Shown piece by piece: positions 17,879 through 26,624 of a DNA stretch of 64,000 bases (positions are counted from its first letter, which is position 1; every line of letters begins with the position of its first letter). The DNA lies in the NCBI RefSeq assembly GCF_900604945.1, contig NZ_UWPB01000001.1:1054001-1118000 (forward strand), written 5' to 3'. The notes under the pieces were generated by a model. The model had not been told where the DNA came from, made no database searches, and worked only from the letters and a program-made list of their open reading frames with translations. The stretch comes from Ruminococcus sp. Marseille-P6503. GTDB lineage: Bacteria; Bacillota; Clostridia; Oscillospirales; Ruminococcaceae. The translations under genes were made by a program, and so were the position numbers.

Positions 17879-18157
17879 TCATTCAACTACCTTAGGAACT
17901 ACGAAGCAGTTATCAGAATTGACCGCGTTCTGAAGCACCTTTGCGGTTTCCATTGACGGAGCTGAAGCATCTTCACGAAGATCGTTAAGATACGCGTTAT
18001 GATTATCCTTCAATGCGTCATAAGTAATATCAATTTCCTTGACAGTATCCATAAGATCAATAATATCAGTCATTTCATTTGCAGTCTTTTCAAGCTCATC
18101 ATCTGAAAACTCCAGCTTTCCAAGCTCGGCAAGATATTTCACCATATCCAGATCCAT
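17879..18157 (-). CDS. gatC: Asp/Glu-tRNA amidotransferase subunit C
   Basis: This 92-residue protein has the GatC pattern: an N-terminal helix VKYLAELGKLEFSDDELEK, a second helix (MTDIIDLMDTVKEID) and a C-terminal segment LREDASAPSMETAKVLQNA that wraps around the GatA-GatB interface in known structures. It opens the gatC-gatA-gatB/aspS operon and is preceded by a clear vegetative promoter. GGGGA precedes the ATG by about seven bases. Confidence 0.95.
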   Translation of the reverse strand: MDLDMVKYLAELGKLEFSDDELEKTANEMTDIIDLMDTVKEIDITYDALKDNHNAYLNDLREDASAPSMETAKVLQNAVNSDNCFVVPKVVE

Positions 18158-18215
18158 ATTATTTCCCCGACCTTTCCGTATTTTTTAAAGCTTAAATTAG
18201 CTATACTAATAAAAT

Positions 18216-18244
18216 ATTATATTATATTCTGCCCTATTTTGCAA
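18216..18244 (-). promoter_or_regulatory. sigma-A-type promoter of gatC-gatA-gatB/aspS
   Basis: Minus-strand TTGCAA (18239-18244), 17-base spacer, TATAAT (18216-18221). The leader to gatC is about 50 bases, with no T-box visible. Confidence 0.7.
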
Positions 18245-18301
18245 GTCTTTTTCACTAAATTGAGCAAAAATAAAAACTGAATATTTCAGTTATCAAACAA
18301 G

Positions 18302-18330
18302 AAAATCCACAAACCAAGGCTTGCGGATTT
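18302..18330 (-). terminator. terminator of lysA
   Basis: AAATCCACAA (18303-18312) pairs with TTGCGGATTT (18321-18330), allowing one G-U type position. It lies directly after the lysA stop on the minus strand and is followed by a short T-rich stretch. Confidence 0.65.
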
Positions 18331-18336
18331 CAAAAA

Positions 18337-19602
18337 TTATTTTAAATACTTGTCCATAATATCACAGAAATCAAAAGTTCTGAAATAATCGGCCGGAGTT
18401 TCCGCCCGTCTGATCATCTGAACGGAACCGTCCTCCTTCAGAAGAAGCTCCGCCGAACGCAGCTTTCCGTTATAGTTGTATCCCATCGAAAAACCGTGGG
18501 CTCCCGTATCGTGGATCACCAGAATATCGCCGTTATCTATCTCCGGCAGCATTCTGTCAATCGCGAATTTGTCGTTGTTTTCGCACAGCCCGCCGGTTAC
18601 GTCATACTTATGGTCGCAAGCGGCGTTTTCCTTGCCGAGCACCGTTATATGATGATAGGAACCGTACATCGCGGGTCTCATAAGATTGCAGGCGCAGGCG
18701 TCTACGCCTATATATTCCTTATATATATGCTTTTGATGAACGCATTTTGTAACAAGATGACCGTACGGAGCGAGCATATATCTTCCCAGCTCGGTAAATA
18801 TAGCGACATCTCCCATTCCAGCAGGCGCGAGAATTTCGTCAAACGCCCTGTGAACCCCCTCGCCGATAGCCAGGATATCATTCTGAGGCTTGTCAGGCTC
18901 ATATGCTATGCCTACTCCGCCGGAAAGATTTATAAAGCTGATATCAGCTCCGGTCTTTTCCCTCAGCTCAACGGCAAGCTCAAAAAGAATTCTGGCAAGC
19001 TTGGGATAATACGCGTTGGAAACCGTATTCGACGCAAGAAAGGCGTGGATACCGAAATGCTTTACGCCCTTAGCTTTCAGGATTTTAAAGCCCTCGAACA
19101 GCTGCTCTCTTGTAAAGCCGTATTTAGCCTCCCCCGGATTATCCATGATCTGGGTCTCGATCTCAAAATGTCCTCCCGGGTTAAAGCGGCAGCATACGGT
19201 TTCAGGAAGCCCGCAAAGCTTATCCAGAAATTCAATATGCGTAAAATCGTCAAGATTTATATATGCTCCCAGCTCCTTAGCCTTAAGCATATCCTCTTTC
19301 GGAGTAACGTTTGACGAAAACATTATATCGCTTCCGCTGAAGCCGCAGCACTCGCTCATCATCAGCTCTGTAAGCGAAGAGCAGTCAACGCCGCAGCCTT
19401 CCTCCTGAAGTATTTTCAGAATAAAAGGATTAGGAGTCGCTTTTACCGCAAAATACTCCCTGAACCCCTTGTTCCAGCTAAAAGCCTTGTATAGTTTTCT
19501 GGCGTTTTCTCTGATGCCCTTTTCATCATAAATGTGAAAGGGAGTCGGATACTTTGAAATTATTTCTTCCGCTTGTTCCTTTGTTATAAATGGTGTTTTC
19601 AT
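18337..19602 (-). CDS. lysA: diaminopimelate decarboxylase
   Basis: This 421-residue PLP enzyme of fold type III has the PLP-lysine segment YFAVKATPNP near the N-terminus, the HAFLASN stretch, the glycine-rich phosphate loop LSGGVGIAYEP, an ELGRYMLAPYG segment and DACACNLMRPAMYG near the second active-site region. It converts meso-diaminopimelate to lysine. With dapF and dapL in the same window, the end of the DAP/lysine pathway is represented. A related carboxynorspermidine decarboxylase is the main alternative. ATG 19602 is chosen because AAAGGA lies nine bases upstream; an earlier TTG has no such site. Confidence 0.85.
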   Translation of the reverse strand: MKTPFITKEQAEEIISKYPTPFHIYDEKGIRENARKLYKAFSWNKGFREYFAVKATPNPFILKILQEEGCGVDCSSLTELMMSECCGFSGSDIMFSSNVTPKEDMLKAKELGAYINLDDFTHIEFLDKLCGLPETVCCRFNPGGHFEIETQIMDNPGEAKYGFTREQLFEGFKILKAKGVKHFGIHAFLASNTVSNAYYPKLARILFELAVELREKTGADISFINLSGGVGIAYEPDKPQNDILAIGEGVHRAFDEILAPAGMGDVAIFTELGRYMLAPYGHLVTKCVHQKHIYKEYIGVDACACNLMRPAMYGSYHHITVLGKENAACDHKYDVTGGLCENNDKFAIDRMLPEIDNGDILVIHDTGAHGFSMGYNYNGKLRSAELLLKEDGSVQMIRRAETPADYFRTFDFCDIMDKYLK

Positions 19603-19633
19603 TAAGTTCAATCCTTTTATCAATATATATTAT

Positions 19634-19662
19634 ATCATAGCATTTTCACCGACATTCGTCAA
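19634..19662 (-). promoter_or_regulatory. sigma-A-type promoter of lysA
   Basis: Minus-strand TTGACG (19657-19662), 17-base spacer, TATGAT (19634-19639). No lysine riboswitch can be fitted into the short leader. Confidence 0.65.
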
Positions 19663-19772
19663 TATAAAAAATAAAAATTTATATATTAGCTAATTTCTTC
19701 ATACGTTTTTATACTGCTATTGTGTACTTTTTATTTATTTTTAACGCCGCCTGATGAAAATATCAAAAAAAG

Positions 19773-19801
19773 TTGCCTTTTTGAGCTTACTGTGATATAA
19801 T
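19773..19801 (+). promoter_or_regulatory. sigma-A-type promoter before the DUF951 gene
   Basis: TTGCCT (19773-19778), 17-base spacer, TATAAT (19796-19801). It probably drives the DUF951 gene and may read on into prfA. Confidence 0.65.
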
Positions 19802-19834
19802 AAATAAATATGAAACATCGAAAGGATGGGCGTT

Positions 19835-20023
19835 ATGGATATTTCCAAGGGAGATACTTTGGTTATGAAGAAAAAACATCCGTGCGGAGAGAACAAAATG
19901 CTTGTTTTAAGATCCGGCATGGATTTTAAATTGAAGTGCGCCGGATGCGGACATGAATTTATGATTCCAAGAAGCAAGGCGGAAAAAAACGTAAAATCAA
20001 TCATCAAAGAAGCGGAGTCTTAG
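19835..20023 (+). CDS. DUF951 family protein (YyzM-like)
   Basis: This 62-residue protein has the DUF951 pattern: GDTLVMKKKHPCGENK, then LRSGMDFKLKCAGCGHEFMIPRSKAEK. The Cys and CxxC positions could bind a metal. Its function is unknown; members are widespread in Firmicutes, often near chromosome-partition or ychF genes. The start at 19835 has AAAGGA eight bases upstream; the ATG nine bases earlier overlaps that site. Confidence 0.88.
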   Translation: MDISKGDTLVMKKKHPCGENKMLVLRSGMDFKLKCAGCGHEFMIPRSKAEKNVKSIIKEAES

Positions 20024-20118
20024 CGCTGCATAATAAGCTTGCTTACGTCTGCCAGCTGTCTTTTGCGCGCAAATAACCGTAAAGGCAGCTGTAAAAGAGT
20101 ATTATCAGGAGGATTATT

Positions 20119-21195
20119 ATGTTTGACAAATTAAAAGCGATTGAAGATAAATTCAACGAAATCAACGAAAGACTCATGCAGCCTGAGGTAGTAAACGACA
20201 ATAAGCTGTATACGTCTCTTATGAAGGAATACAGCAGTCTTTCGCCCATAGCCGAAAAATTTGGCGAATACAAAAAATCAAAAGCGGCCTTCGACGAGGC
20301 TCAGGAGCTGCTCGACTCAGGAGAGCTTGACAGGGATTTCAAGGAAATGGCTCAGGCGCAGCTTGTCGAATCCAAAAAGGAGATGGAGGCTCTCAGCGAG
20401 GAGCTGAAGATCCTGCTGCTGCCGAAAGATCCCAACGACGAAAAGAACGTTATCGTTGAGATCAGGGGCGGCGCGGGCGGAGAGGAAGCGGCCTTGTTTG
20501 CCAACTCACTCTACAGAATGTATACTTTGTACGCCGCTTCAAAGGGCTGGAACACAGAGGTCCTTAACGCTAACGAAACAGAGCTTGGAGGGTATAAGGA
20601 GATATCCTTTATGATAGAAGGCGAAGGCGCGTATTCACGCTTTAAGTACGAAAGCGGAGTTCACAGGGTCCAGCGCGTTCCGGAAACCGAATCACAGGGG
20701 CGTGTCCACACGTCTACCGTTACCGTAGCGGTTCTGCCGGAAGCGGAAGATGTAGAGCTTGAAATAAACGACAAGGATCTGAAAATAGACGTTTTCCGTT
20801 CTTCAGGAGCAGGAGGACAGCATATAAACAAAACCTCGTCCGCTATCAGGATCACCCATCTGCCTACGGGAATGGTCGTCGAGTGTCAGGACGAACGCTC
20901 TCAGTACAAAAACAAGGACAAGGCTATGAAAGTCCTGCGTTCACGTCTGCTTGAACAGAAGCAGGCGGCTCATGATAATGAGATCGCTTCAGAAAGACGT
21001 TCGCAGATCGGTACCGGCGACCGCTCTGAGAGAATACGGACATATAATTTTCCAGAGGGCAGGATTTCAGATCACAGAATAGGACTTACGATTTACAGGC
21101 TTGAATACATTCTTAACGGAAATCTTGACGAGGTTATAGACGCTCTGGCCACGGCAGACCAGGCGGCAAAGCTTTCGCAGCAGGAAGAAGCGTAG
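20119..21195 (+). CDS. prfA: peptide chain release factor 1
   Basis: This 358-residue protein has the GGQ motif at residues 232-234 ([16 protein letters not shown]) and the RF1 tripeptide position at 188-190 (PET, where PxT is expected) in the [17 protein letters not shown] segment. It releases peptides at UAA and UAG. AGGAGG precedes the ATG. It heads a compact run with tsaC (3-base gap), coaE (4-base overlap), a lytic transglycosylase (8-base overlap) and an M18 peptidase (8-base overlap). Confidence 0.97.
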   Translation: MFDKLKAIEDKFNEINERLMQPEVVNDNKLYTSLMKEYSSLSPIAEKFGEYKKSKAAFDEAQELLDSGELDRDFKEMAQAQLVESKKEMEALSEELKILLLPKDPNDEKNVIVEIRGGAGGEEAALFANSLYRMYTLYAASKGWNTEVLNANETELGGYKEISFMIEGEGAYSRFKYESGVHRVQRVPETESQGRVHTSTVTVAVLPEAEDVELEINDKDLKIDVFRSSGAGGQHINKTSSAIRITHLPTGMVVECQDERSQYKNKDKAMKVLRSRLLEQKQAAHDNEIASERRSQIGTGDRSERIRTYNFPEGRISDHRIGLTIYRLEYILNGNLDEVIDALATADQAAKLSQQEEA

Positions 21196-21198
21196 CCG

Positions 21199-22218
21199 AT
21201 GAATTATAATACTGAAATTTTGACTGCCGACAGCAGTTCGATAAGAAAAGCAGCCGGATTAATAAAAAACGGCGAGGTCGTAGGTATGCCTACGGAAACC
21301 GTCTACGGTCTTGCGGCAAACGCGCTTGACGAGTCGGCTGTCGCCAAGATCTTTATCGCGAAGGGCAGACCTCAGGACAATCCTCTGATCGTTCATATAT
21401 CATGTATGGAAATGCTTGACGGACTTGTAACTGCCGTTCCTGAAACAGCGGTGAAATGCGCCGAAAGGTTCTGGCCCGGTCCGCTGACTATGATACTGCC
21501 TAAAACAGAAAAAATTCCTTCGGCAACAAGCGCCGGACTTGATACCGTAGGAATAAGAATGCCTTCAAACAAAACGGCGAGAGCCTTGATAGACGCCTGC
21601 GGACTGCCGCTCGCCGCGCCGTCTGCAAATCTTTCGGGAAGCCCTTCGCCTACCTCCGCTCTGCACGTTTACGACGATATGAACGGAAGAATACCCTGTA
21701 TTTTAGACGACGGCAGGTGCGCGGTCGGCGTGGAATCCACCGTGATTTCATTTGAAGACGACGCGGTCAGACTGCTTCGTCCGGGATTTATTTCCGTGTC
21801 GGACCTGAAAGAAGTAACAGAGAATGTTATCGTCGACAAGGGAGTTCTGGACGCCGTTTCACAGAACGCCGTTGTGGCTTCTCCGGGAATGAAGTACAAG
21901 CACTATTCGCCCAACGCAGACGTCATAATAATTGACGGAAGTCTTGACAGCTTCAGAAAATATGTGTCAGAGAACAGCGGCGGGAATACCTGGTGTATGA
22001 CATTTTCCGAAAGCGACCTGTCGGGAATAGACTGTCCCTCTGTAGTTTACGGTTCATCCGACAAAGAACAGGCAAGGCGTATTTTTGACGCGCTGCGAGA
22101 GCTTGATAAAAACGGCGCAGACAAGGTGTTTGCCAGATGTCCCCAAAAGGCCGGAGTAGGTCTGGCGGTGTATAACAGACTTCTGCGCGCCGCAGGTTTT
22201 CAGGTGATAAGGCTATGA
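21199..22218 (+). CDS. L-threonylcarbamoyladenylate synthase, Sua5 type
   Basis: This 339-residue protein begins with a YrdC/TsaC domain (GEVVGMPTETVYGLAANA, KGRPQDNPLIVHI, WPGPLTMIL, GIRMPSN, PSANLSGSPSPTS), followed by a linker and the C-terminal Sua5 domain (SPGMKYKHYSPNADVIII). It makes threonylcarbamoyl-AMP for t6A37 of ANN-decoding tRNAs. Position after prfA is common in Firmicutes. It overlaps coaE by four bases (ATGA). Confidence 0.94.
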   Translation: MNYNTEILTADSSSIRKAAGLIKNGEVVGMPTETVYGLAANALDESAVAKIFIAKGRPQDNPLIVHISCMEMLDGLVTAVPETAVKCAERFWPGPLTMILPKTEKIPSATSAGLDTVGIRMPSNKTARALIDACGLPLAAPSANLSGSPSPTSALHVYDDMNGRIPCILDDGRCAVGVESTVISFEDDAVRLLRPGFISVSDLKEVTENVIVDKGVLDAVSQNAVVASPGMKYKHYSPNADVIIIDGSLDSFRKYVSENSGGNTWCMTFSESDLSGIDCPSVVYGSSDKEQARRIFDALRELDKNGADKVFARCPQKAGVGLAVYNRLLRAAGFQVIRL

Positions 22219-22829
22219 AAAAAAATTATTTCACAATAGGTCTTACAGGTCAGACCGGAGCGGGGAAAACAACTGTCAGTGAGATTTTCGCCTCGCACGG
22301 CTTTGAAATAATAAACTGCGACAAAATAGCCCGAACTGTTACGGCTGACGGAAGCCGGTGCAACAAAGAGCTGGCTGAAATTTTCCCGGAGTGCTTTGAT
22401 TCAGCTTTATCTCTGAACAGGAGAAAGCTCGGCGAAATAGTCTTTAACGATTCCGGCAAGCTGGCAAGGCTTAACGGCACGATTTTTCCGTATATCACCG
22501 AGGAGATCTCAAATCAGATAGAAAGACTCGCCGCCTGCGGAAAAAGGTATATCCTGCTTGACGCGCCTACGCTTTTCGAAGCGGGAGCGGATAAACTGTG
22601 CGATACAATAGTAAGCTGCATAGCTGATGAAAGGATACGCGCGGAAAGAATCGTTGCAAGGGATTCCATATCCTACGAGCTTGCCAAAAGCAGAATATCC
22701 TCCCAGAAGCCCGACAGCTTTTTCATTGAAAATTCAGACTATATAATACGAAACAACGGCTCGGTTTCAGACGCATTTGCACAAACCGAACGTATAATAA
22801 AACAAATAAAGGAAAGGTATAATGGCTAA
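22215..22829 (+). CDS. coaE: dephospho-CoA kinase
   Basis: This 204-residue P-loop kinase begins with GLTGQTGAGKTTVSEIFASHGFEIINCDKIAR, giving Walker A GQTGAGKT and the family Asp in the INCD segment. LLDAPTLFEAG is the conserved CoaE stretch. It phosphorylates dephospho-CoA in the last step of CoA synthesis. Alternatives among P-loop kinases are unlikely given length and motifs. Confidence 0.93.
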   Translation: MKKNYFTIGLTGQTGAGKTTVSEIFASHGFEIINCDKIARTVTADGSRCNKELAEIFPECFDSALSLNRRKLGEIVFNDSGKLARLNGTIFPYITEEISNQIERLAACGKRYILLDAPTLFEAGADKLCDTIVSCIADERIRAERIVARDSISYELAKSRISSQKPDSFFIENSDYIIRNNGSVSDAFAQTERIIKQIKERYNG

Positions 22830-23457
22830 AAGGCGAAGAAAAAAGAAAAAAACGCGCGCTCCGATGATACTGTTCATTATGCTTATAGCATTGCTTATTA
22901 TAGGAGGCCTGATATATATTTACCGCGATACCATAACTGAAAACGCCAAAAGACTGAGTCCTAACGTATTCACATATCCCACGGAGTACGAGGAGTTTGT
23001 TGTAAAATACTCAAAGGAATACGATATCGATCCCAGATATGTTTTTGCTGTAATCAATACCGAAAGTCATTTTGACCCCGACGCTACTTCAGATGTGGGC
23101 GCAAGAGGGCTTATGCAGATAATGGAGGACGCCTATGACTGGATAAAATTCAGGCTTGACGACCAGCGGGAGCATACCTATGACGATATGTACGATCCTG
23201 AGCTTAATATCCAATACGGAACGTATATGCTAAAATATCTGTACGACAAATTTGACAGCTCTTATGAGCTTGCGGCTGCCGCTTATCACGGCGGAATGAA
23301 CGCGGTTGACGGCTGGATTTCCGAAGGAACCGTCGATCCGGAAAACTTCAAACTGGAGGACGTACCCTCGGATATAACCGCGGACTACATATACAAAGTT
23401 ATGAATGCGTATAATAAATACAAGGAAAAACTTAAGGAGGATTTTGAAAATGGATAA
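22822..23457 (+). CDS. membrane-anchored soluble lytic murein transglycosylase (SLT domain)
   Basis: This 211-residue protein has a basic N-terminus, one membrane helix (about 15-35) and an SLT/GEWL domain with catalytic Glu81 (AVINTESHFDPDATS), GARGLMQI (93-100) and AAAYHGG. It cleaves the glycan strand of peptidoglycan outside the membrane. It overlaps coaE and the next gene by eight bases each. Confidence 0.92.
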   Translation: MAKRRRKKKKTRAPMILFIMLIALLIIGGLIYIYRDTITENAKRLSPNVFTYPTEYEEFVVKYSKEYDIDPRYVFAVINTESHFDPDATSDVGARGLMQIMEDAYDWIKFRLDDQREHTYDDMYDPELNIQYGTYMLKYLYDKFDSSYELAAAAYHGGMNAVDGWISEGTVDPENFKLEDVPSDITADYIYKVMNAYNKYKEKLKEDFENG

Positions 23458-24859
23458 AAGCATTGAAAAGACGGAAGGCGAAAAGCTGGCTGAAAAGCTG
23501 CTTTCCGACCATAAGCACGGAGGTCTTATTCTCAGCGACAGCAAGCTGAAAAAGGCTATGGCGTTTTCAGAGAATTATAAAAGCTTTCTGAACAAAGCCA
23601 AAACTGAGCGCGAAGCTGTAATCGAAAGCGTAAAGAAGGCCGAGGACTGCGGTTTTACAGAATTTGAACCCGGCAGAAAATATAACGCCGGAGATAAATT
23701 TTATTTTGTAAACCGTGATAAGGCGGTTATTCTGACGGTAATGGGAAAAAAGCCGCTGTCGGAAGGAATACGGATAGCGGCGGCTCATATAGATTCGCCA
23801 AGGCTTGACCTGAAGCAGAATCCTTTATATGAGGATCAGGAGATCGCTTTGTTCAAAACCCATTATTACGGAGGAATCAAAAAATATCAGTGGGCTGCGA
23901 TTCCACTGTCCCTGCACGGCGTTATCATCAAAGCTAACGGCGAAAAGGTCAGCGTTAATATAGGCGAGGACAAAAACGATCCTGTATTCTGCGTAACGGA
24001 TCTGCTGCCCCACCTTGCGGCCGCTCAGATGAAGAGAACTCCGGCAGAGCTTATCAAGGGCGAGGAGCTTAATATTCTCGTCGGTTCGCTTCCCTTCAAA
24101 GACGATAAGGTTTCAAACAAGGTAAAGCTGAATATCATGTCCATTCTCAACGAAAAGTACGGCATAGTGGAGGACGATTTTATTTCCGCCGAGCTTGAGG
24201 CCGTTCCTCAGTTCAAGGCCTGCGACGTCGGCTTCGACAGGAGCATGGTGGGCAGCTACGGTCAGGACGACAGAGTCTGCGCCTATACAGCTCTGGAAGC
24301 TATTCTGAAATGCAAAAACCCAAAGCATACCTGCATGACGGTTCTGACCGACAAGGAGGAAACCGGCAGCGACGGAAACACAGGGCTCAACAGCTCTTAC
24401 CTTCCTTACTTCATCAATAATCTCGCCGCGGTATACGGCTTTGAGGGATATAACGTTATGTCCGCGTCGGAATGTCTGTCAGCTGATGTAAACGCGGCTG
24501 TCGATCCTACTTTCCCGGACGTAACTGAAATAAGAAACGCTTCAAAGCTGAATTACGGCGTCGTGGCAACAAAGTTTACCGGCTCCAGAGGAAAATCCGG
24601 AACCTCGGACGCTTCGGCGGAATTTGTGGGACGCGTCCGCAGGCTGTTTGACGAAAACAACGTTATTTGGCAGACCGGCGAGCTTGGCAAAGTAGATATG
24701 GGCGGCGGCGGAACGGTCGCTCAGTATATAGCCAATCTCGATATAAACGTAATTGACGTAGGCGTTCCTGTGCTGTCAATGCACGCTCCTTTTGAGATCA
24801 CGTCAAAAATTGATATTTACATGGCTTTCAAGGCTTTCTCAGTATTTTTTGAAGACTGA
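23450..24859 (+). CDS. M18 family zinc aminopeptidase
   Basis: This 469-residue protein has M18/aspartyl aminopeptidase landmarks: metal ligand HID in AAHIDSPRLDLKQNP, GQDDRVCAYTALEA, TDKEETGSDGNTG with acidic catalytic residues, and a C-terminal SMHAPFEITSK with the last His ligand. It probably removes N-terminal acidic residues from peptides in the cytoplasm. The ATG at 23450 has AAGGAGG nine bases upstream, so a longer N-terminus reaching into the transglycosylase gene is rejected. Confidence 0.93.
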   Translation: MDKSIEKTEGEKLAEKLLSDHKHGGLILSDSKLKKAMAFSENYKSFLNKAKTEREAVIESVKKAEDCGFTEFEPGRKYNAGDKFYFVNRDKAVILTVMGKKPLSEGIRIAAAHIDSPRLDLKQNPLYEDQEIALFKTHYYGGIKKYQWAAIPLSLHGVIIKANGEKVSVNIGEDKNDPVFCVTDLLPHLAAAQMKRTPAELIKGEELNILVGSLPFKDDKVSNKVKLNIMSILNEKYGIVEDDFISAELEAVPQFKACDVGFDRSMVGSYGQDDRVCAYTALEAILKCKNPKHTCMTVLTDKEETGSDGNTGLNSSYLPYFINNLAAVYGFEGYNVMSASECLSADVNAAVDPTFPDVTEIRNASKLNYGVVATKFTGSRGKSGTSDASAEFVGRVRRLFDENNVIWQTGELGKVDMGGGGTVAQYIANLDINVIDVGVPVLSMHAPFEITSKIDIYMAFKAFSVFFED

Positions 24860-24879
24860 TTGTCTGATCGGCGTTTTTT

Positions 24880-24911
24880 AACTCCTGTGCATTTTTGTAC
24901 GGGAGTTTTTT
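24880..24911 (+). terminator. terminator after the prfA-M18 operon
   Basis: AACTCCTGTGCA (24880-24891) and TGTACGGGAGTT (24896-24907) pair at 10 of 12 positions with a 4-base loop, followed by T6. It separates the housekeeping operon from spoIIGA. Confidence 0.8.
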
Positions 24912-24925
24912 GTATGCCTTTTCAA

Positions 24926-24959
24926 ATCGACAAATACTTGTCTTTGAAGGAGCTATAAT
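24926..24959 (+). promoter_or_regulatory. Spo0A box and long-spacer promoter of spoIIGA-sigE
   Basis: TATAAT lies at 24954-24959. The best -35-like element, TCGACA (24927-24932), is 21 bases away rather than 17 and overlaps ATCGACAAA (24926-24934), whose complement TTTGTCGAT differs from the Spo0A box TTTGTCGAA at one base. An over-long spacer with a Spo0A site at the -35 is the known architecture of the B. subtilis spoIIG promoter. Confidence 0.6.
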
Positions 24960-24988
24960 ATTGTCAGGACAGTTTCGGAGGTGACGAA

Positions 24989-25819
24989 GTGAAAATTTAT
25001 ATCGACGTGCTTGTGATCACAAACGCCGCCGTTACGCTTATGTTTATTCTCGGACTCGGAAAGATAACTCATACTCCGCTGAAGAAATCAAGAGTCGCCG
25101 CTTCATGTATTTTCAGCGGATTATCCTCGCTGCTGGTCATAGCCGAGCCGCAGGGCTTTTTTGAGTCGCTGGCAGTATCCTCCGTTAAAATTATCTGTAT
25201 TCTTATAACGATTTTAACGGCGTTCAAATGGCGCGGTTCACTAAGTCTGATAAAATATTTTCTGCTTTACCTCGCAATGAATCTGATATTTGCCGGCTGC
25301 TGCTTTTTGCTGTGGGAAATCACCGGAAGCAGGATAATTTACATAAAAAATTATACCGTATACTTTGACATTTCGCTTATGAGCATTGCCGCGTCAACTA
25401 TTCTGGCATACGCCGTAATCACCTTATATGACGTCATCACGACACGCTGTTTCAGAAAAGACAAAGCCTACAAAGCAAAATATACCGTAGGCGATTACGA
25501 AATAACCCTGCCTGCCGTCGCCGACACGGGAAACGTCCTTTGCGATTCATTTACGGGAATCCCTGTTATAGTATTCTACTGCGACGAATTATTCGAGCAT
25601 TTCAATCTGGATTATGAAAATTACTGTACCGTAAACGGCTTCAGGCTTATTCCCTACTCTACCATAAGCGGCAGCAGTCTGATGTCCGTTACTTCGCGCG
25701 GAAAAGTCGAGATTTTCTCGGAAGATAATTTTTCAAAGGAAGTAAAATGCTATGTGGGTATTGTTAAGTCAGCTGATAATAAATCGAAAGCAATTTTCAA
25801 TCCGAATTTGCTTGTATAA
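24989..25819 (+). CDS. spoIIGA: sigma-E processing peptidase SpoIIGA
   Basis: This 276-residue protein has five hydrophobic helices in the first 150 residues, then a cytoplasmic aspartic-protease-like domain with catalytic Asp179 (PAVADTGNVLCDSF), close to the position in B. subtilis. SpoIIGA cleaves pro-sigma-E in the mother cell on a signal from the forespore. The start is GTG at 24989 with GGAGGTGA just upstream. sigE follows after 29 bases. Confidence 0.95.
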   Translation: MKIYIDVLVITNAAVTLMFILGLGKITHTPLKKSRVAASCIFSGLSSLLVIAEPQGFFESLAVSSVKIICILITILTAFKWRGSLSLIKYFLLYLAMNLIFAGCCFLLWEITGSRIIYIKNYTVYFDISLMSIAASTILAYAVITLYDVITTRCFRKDKAYKAKYTVGDYEITLPAVADTGNVLCDSFTGIPVIVFYCDELFEHFNLDYENYCTVNGFRLIPYSTISGSSLMSVTSRGKVEIFSEDNFSKEVKCYVGIVKSADNKSKAIFNPNLLV

Positions 25820-25848
25820 ATTAAAATTGATAAGGAGATAGATATATT

Positions 25849-26568
25849 ATGAATATGCTGGATCTGCTGCAGCGCGGTTTAAACGCTGTTATAACAAAGC
25901 TTTTATGCTCAGAGCAAGAAAACGTGGACTACATAAACGGAGCCGACTCGCTTCCTCCGCCGCTTTCAAAGGAAGACGAGCAAAAAACCTTTGAACTGCT
26001 GAAAACAGATGAGAAAAAAGCCAGAGAGCTGCTTATAGTTCACAATCTCAGACTGGTCGTTTATATTGCAAAAAAATTTGAATCTACAGGCGTAGGAATA
26101 GAGGACCTCATTTCAATAGGCTCGATCGGTCTTATAAAAGCGGTAAAGACCTTCTGCCCTGACAAAAATATAAAGCTTGCGACATATGCCTCCCGCTGTA
26201 TTGAAAACGAGATACTTATGTTCCTGCGCAAATCCACGCAGCACCGCAACGAAATATCTATAGACGAGCCGCTTAACATTGACTGGGACGGCAACGAGCT
26301 TCTGCTCTCCGATATTCTCGGCACTGATGACGATACGGTAAACAAGGGAATAGAAAGCGAGGTAGAAAAGCAGCTGCTTCTTGAAGAGATCGAAAAGCTT
26401 ACGCCCAGGGAAAAACAGATAATGCAGATGCGTTTCGGATTGGTGAACGGAAAAGAAATGACTCAAAAGCAGGTCGCCGACGTTGTCGGAATCTCTCAGT
26501 CATATATTTCGCGTCTTGAAAAACGAATCATAAAATCAATAAGAAAAAATCTGGAAAAGATATGCTGA
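25849..26568 (+). CDS. sigE: mother-cell sigma factor E (pro-sigma-E)
   Basis: This 239-residue sigma-70 family factor has an N-terminal pro-sequence: a hydrophobic/amphipathic helix then [17 protein letters not shown], so cleavage is expected near Tyr28-Ile29 by analogy with B. subtilis. Region 2 reads [21 protein letters not shown] and [19 protein letters not shown]; region 4 reads [14 protein letters not shown] and [21 protein letters not shown]. It directs early mother-cell genes, including the spoIIIA and spoIVA groups. AAGGAG precedes the start. Confidence 0.96.
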   Translation: MNMLDLLQRGLNAVITKLLCSEQENVDYINGADSLPPPLSKEDEQKTFELLKTDEKKARELLIVHNLRLVVYIAKKFESTGVGIEDLISIGSIGLIKAVKTFCPDKNIKLATYASRCIENEILMFLRKSTQHRNEISIDEPLNIDWDGNELLLSDILGTDDDTVNKGIESEVEKQLLLEEIEKLTPREKQIMQMRFGLVNGKEMTQKQVADVVGISQSYISRLEKRIIKSIRKNLEKIC

Positions 26569-26573
26569 AAAAA

Positions 26574-26596
26574 ATCCATCGGCTGAACCGATGGAT
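26574..26596. terminator. two-way terminator between sigE and tsf
   Basis: ATCCATCGG (26574-26582) and CCGATGGAT (26588-26596) form a perfect 9-bp stem with a 5-base loop. Plus strand continues in CTTTTTA, minus strand in T7, so both convergent genes can terminate here. Confidence 0.88.
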
Positions 26597-26624
26597 CTTT
26601 TTATTTATTAAAATTTTTTACCGC

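Noticed and set aside
18158-18300. Possible T-box upstream of gatC
   Set aside because: The leader from the predicted promoter is about 50 bases, with no T-box sequence or antiterminator stem.
19603-19740. Possible lysine riboswitch before lysA
   Set aside because: A vegetative promoter lies only 32-60 bases before the start; there is no room for the ~170-base aptamer.
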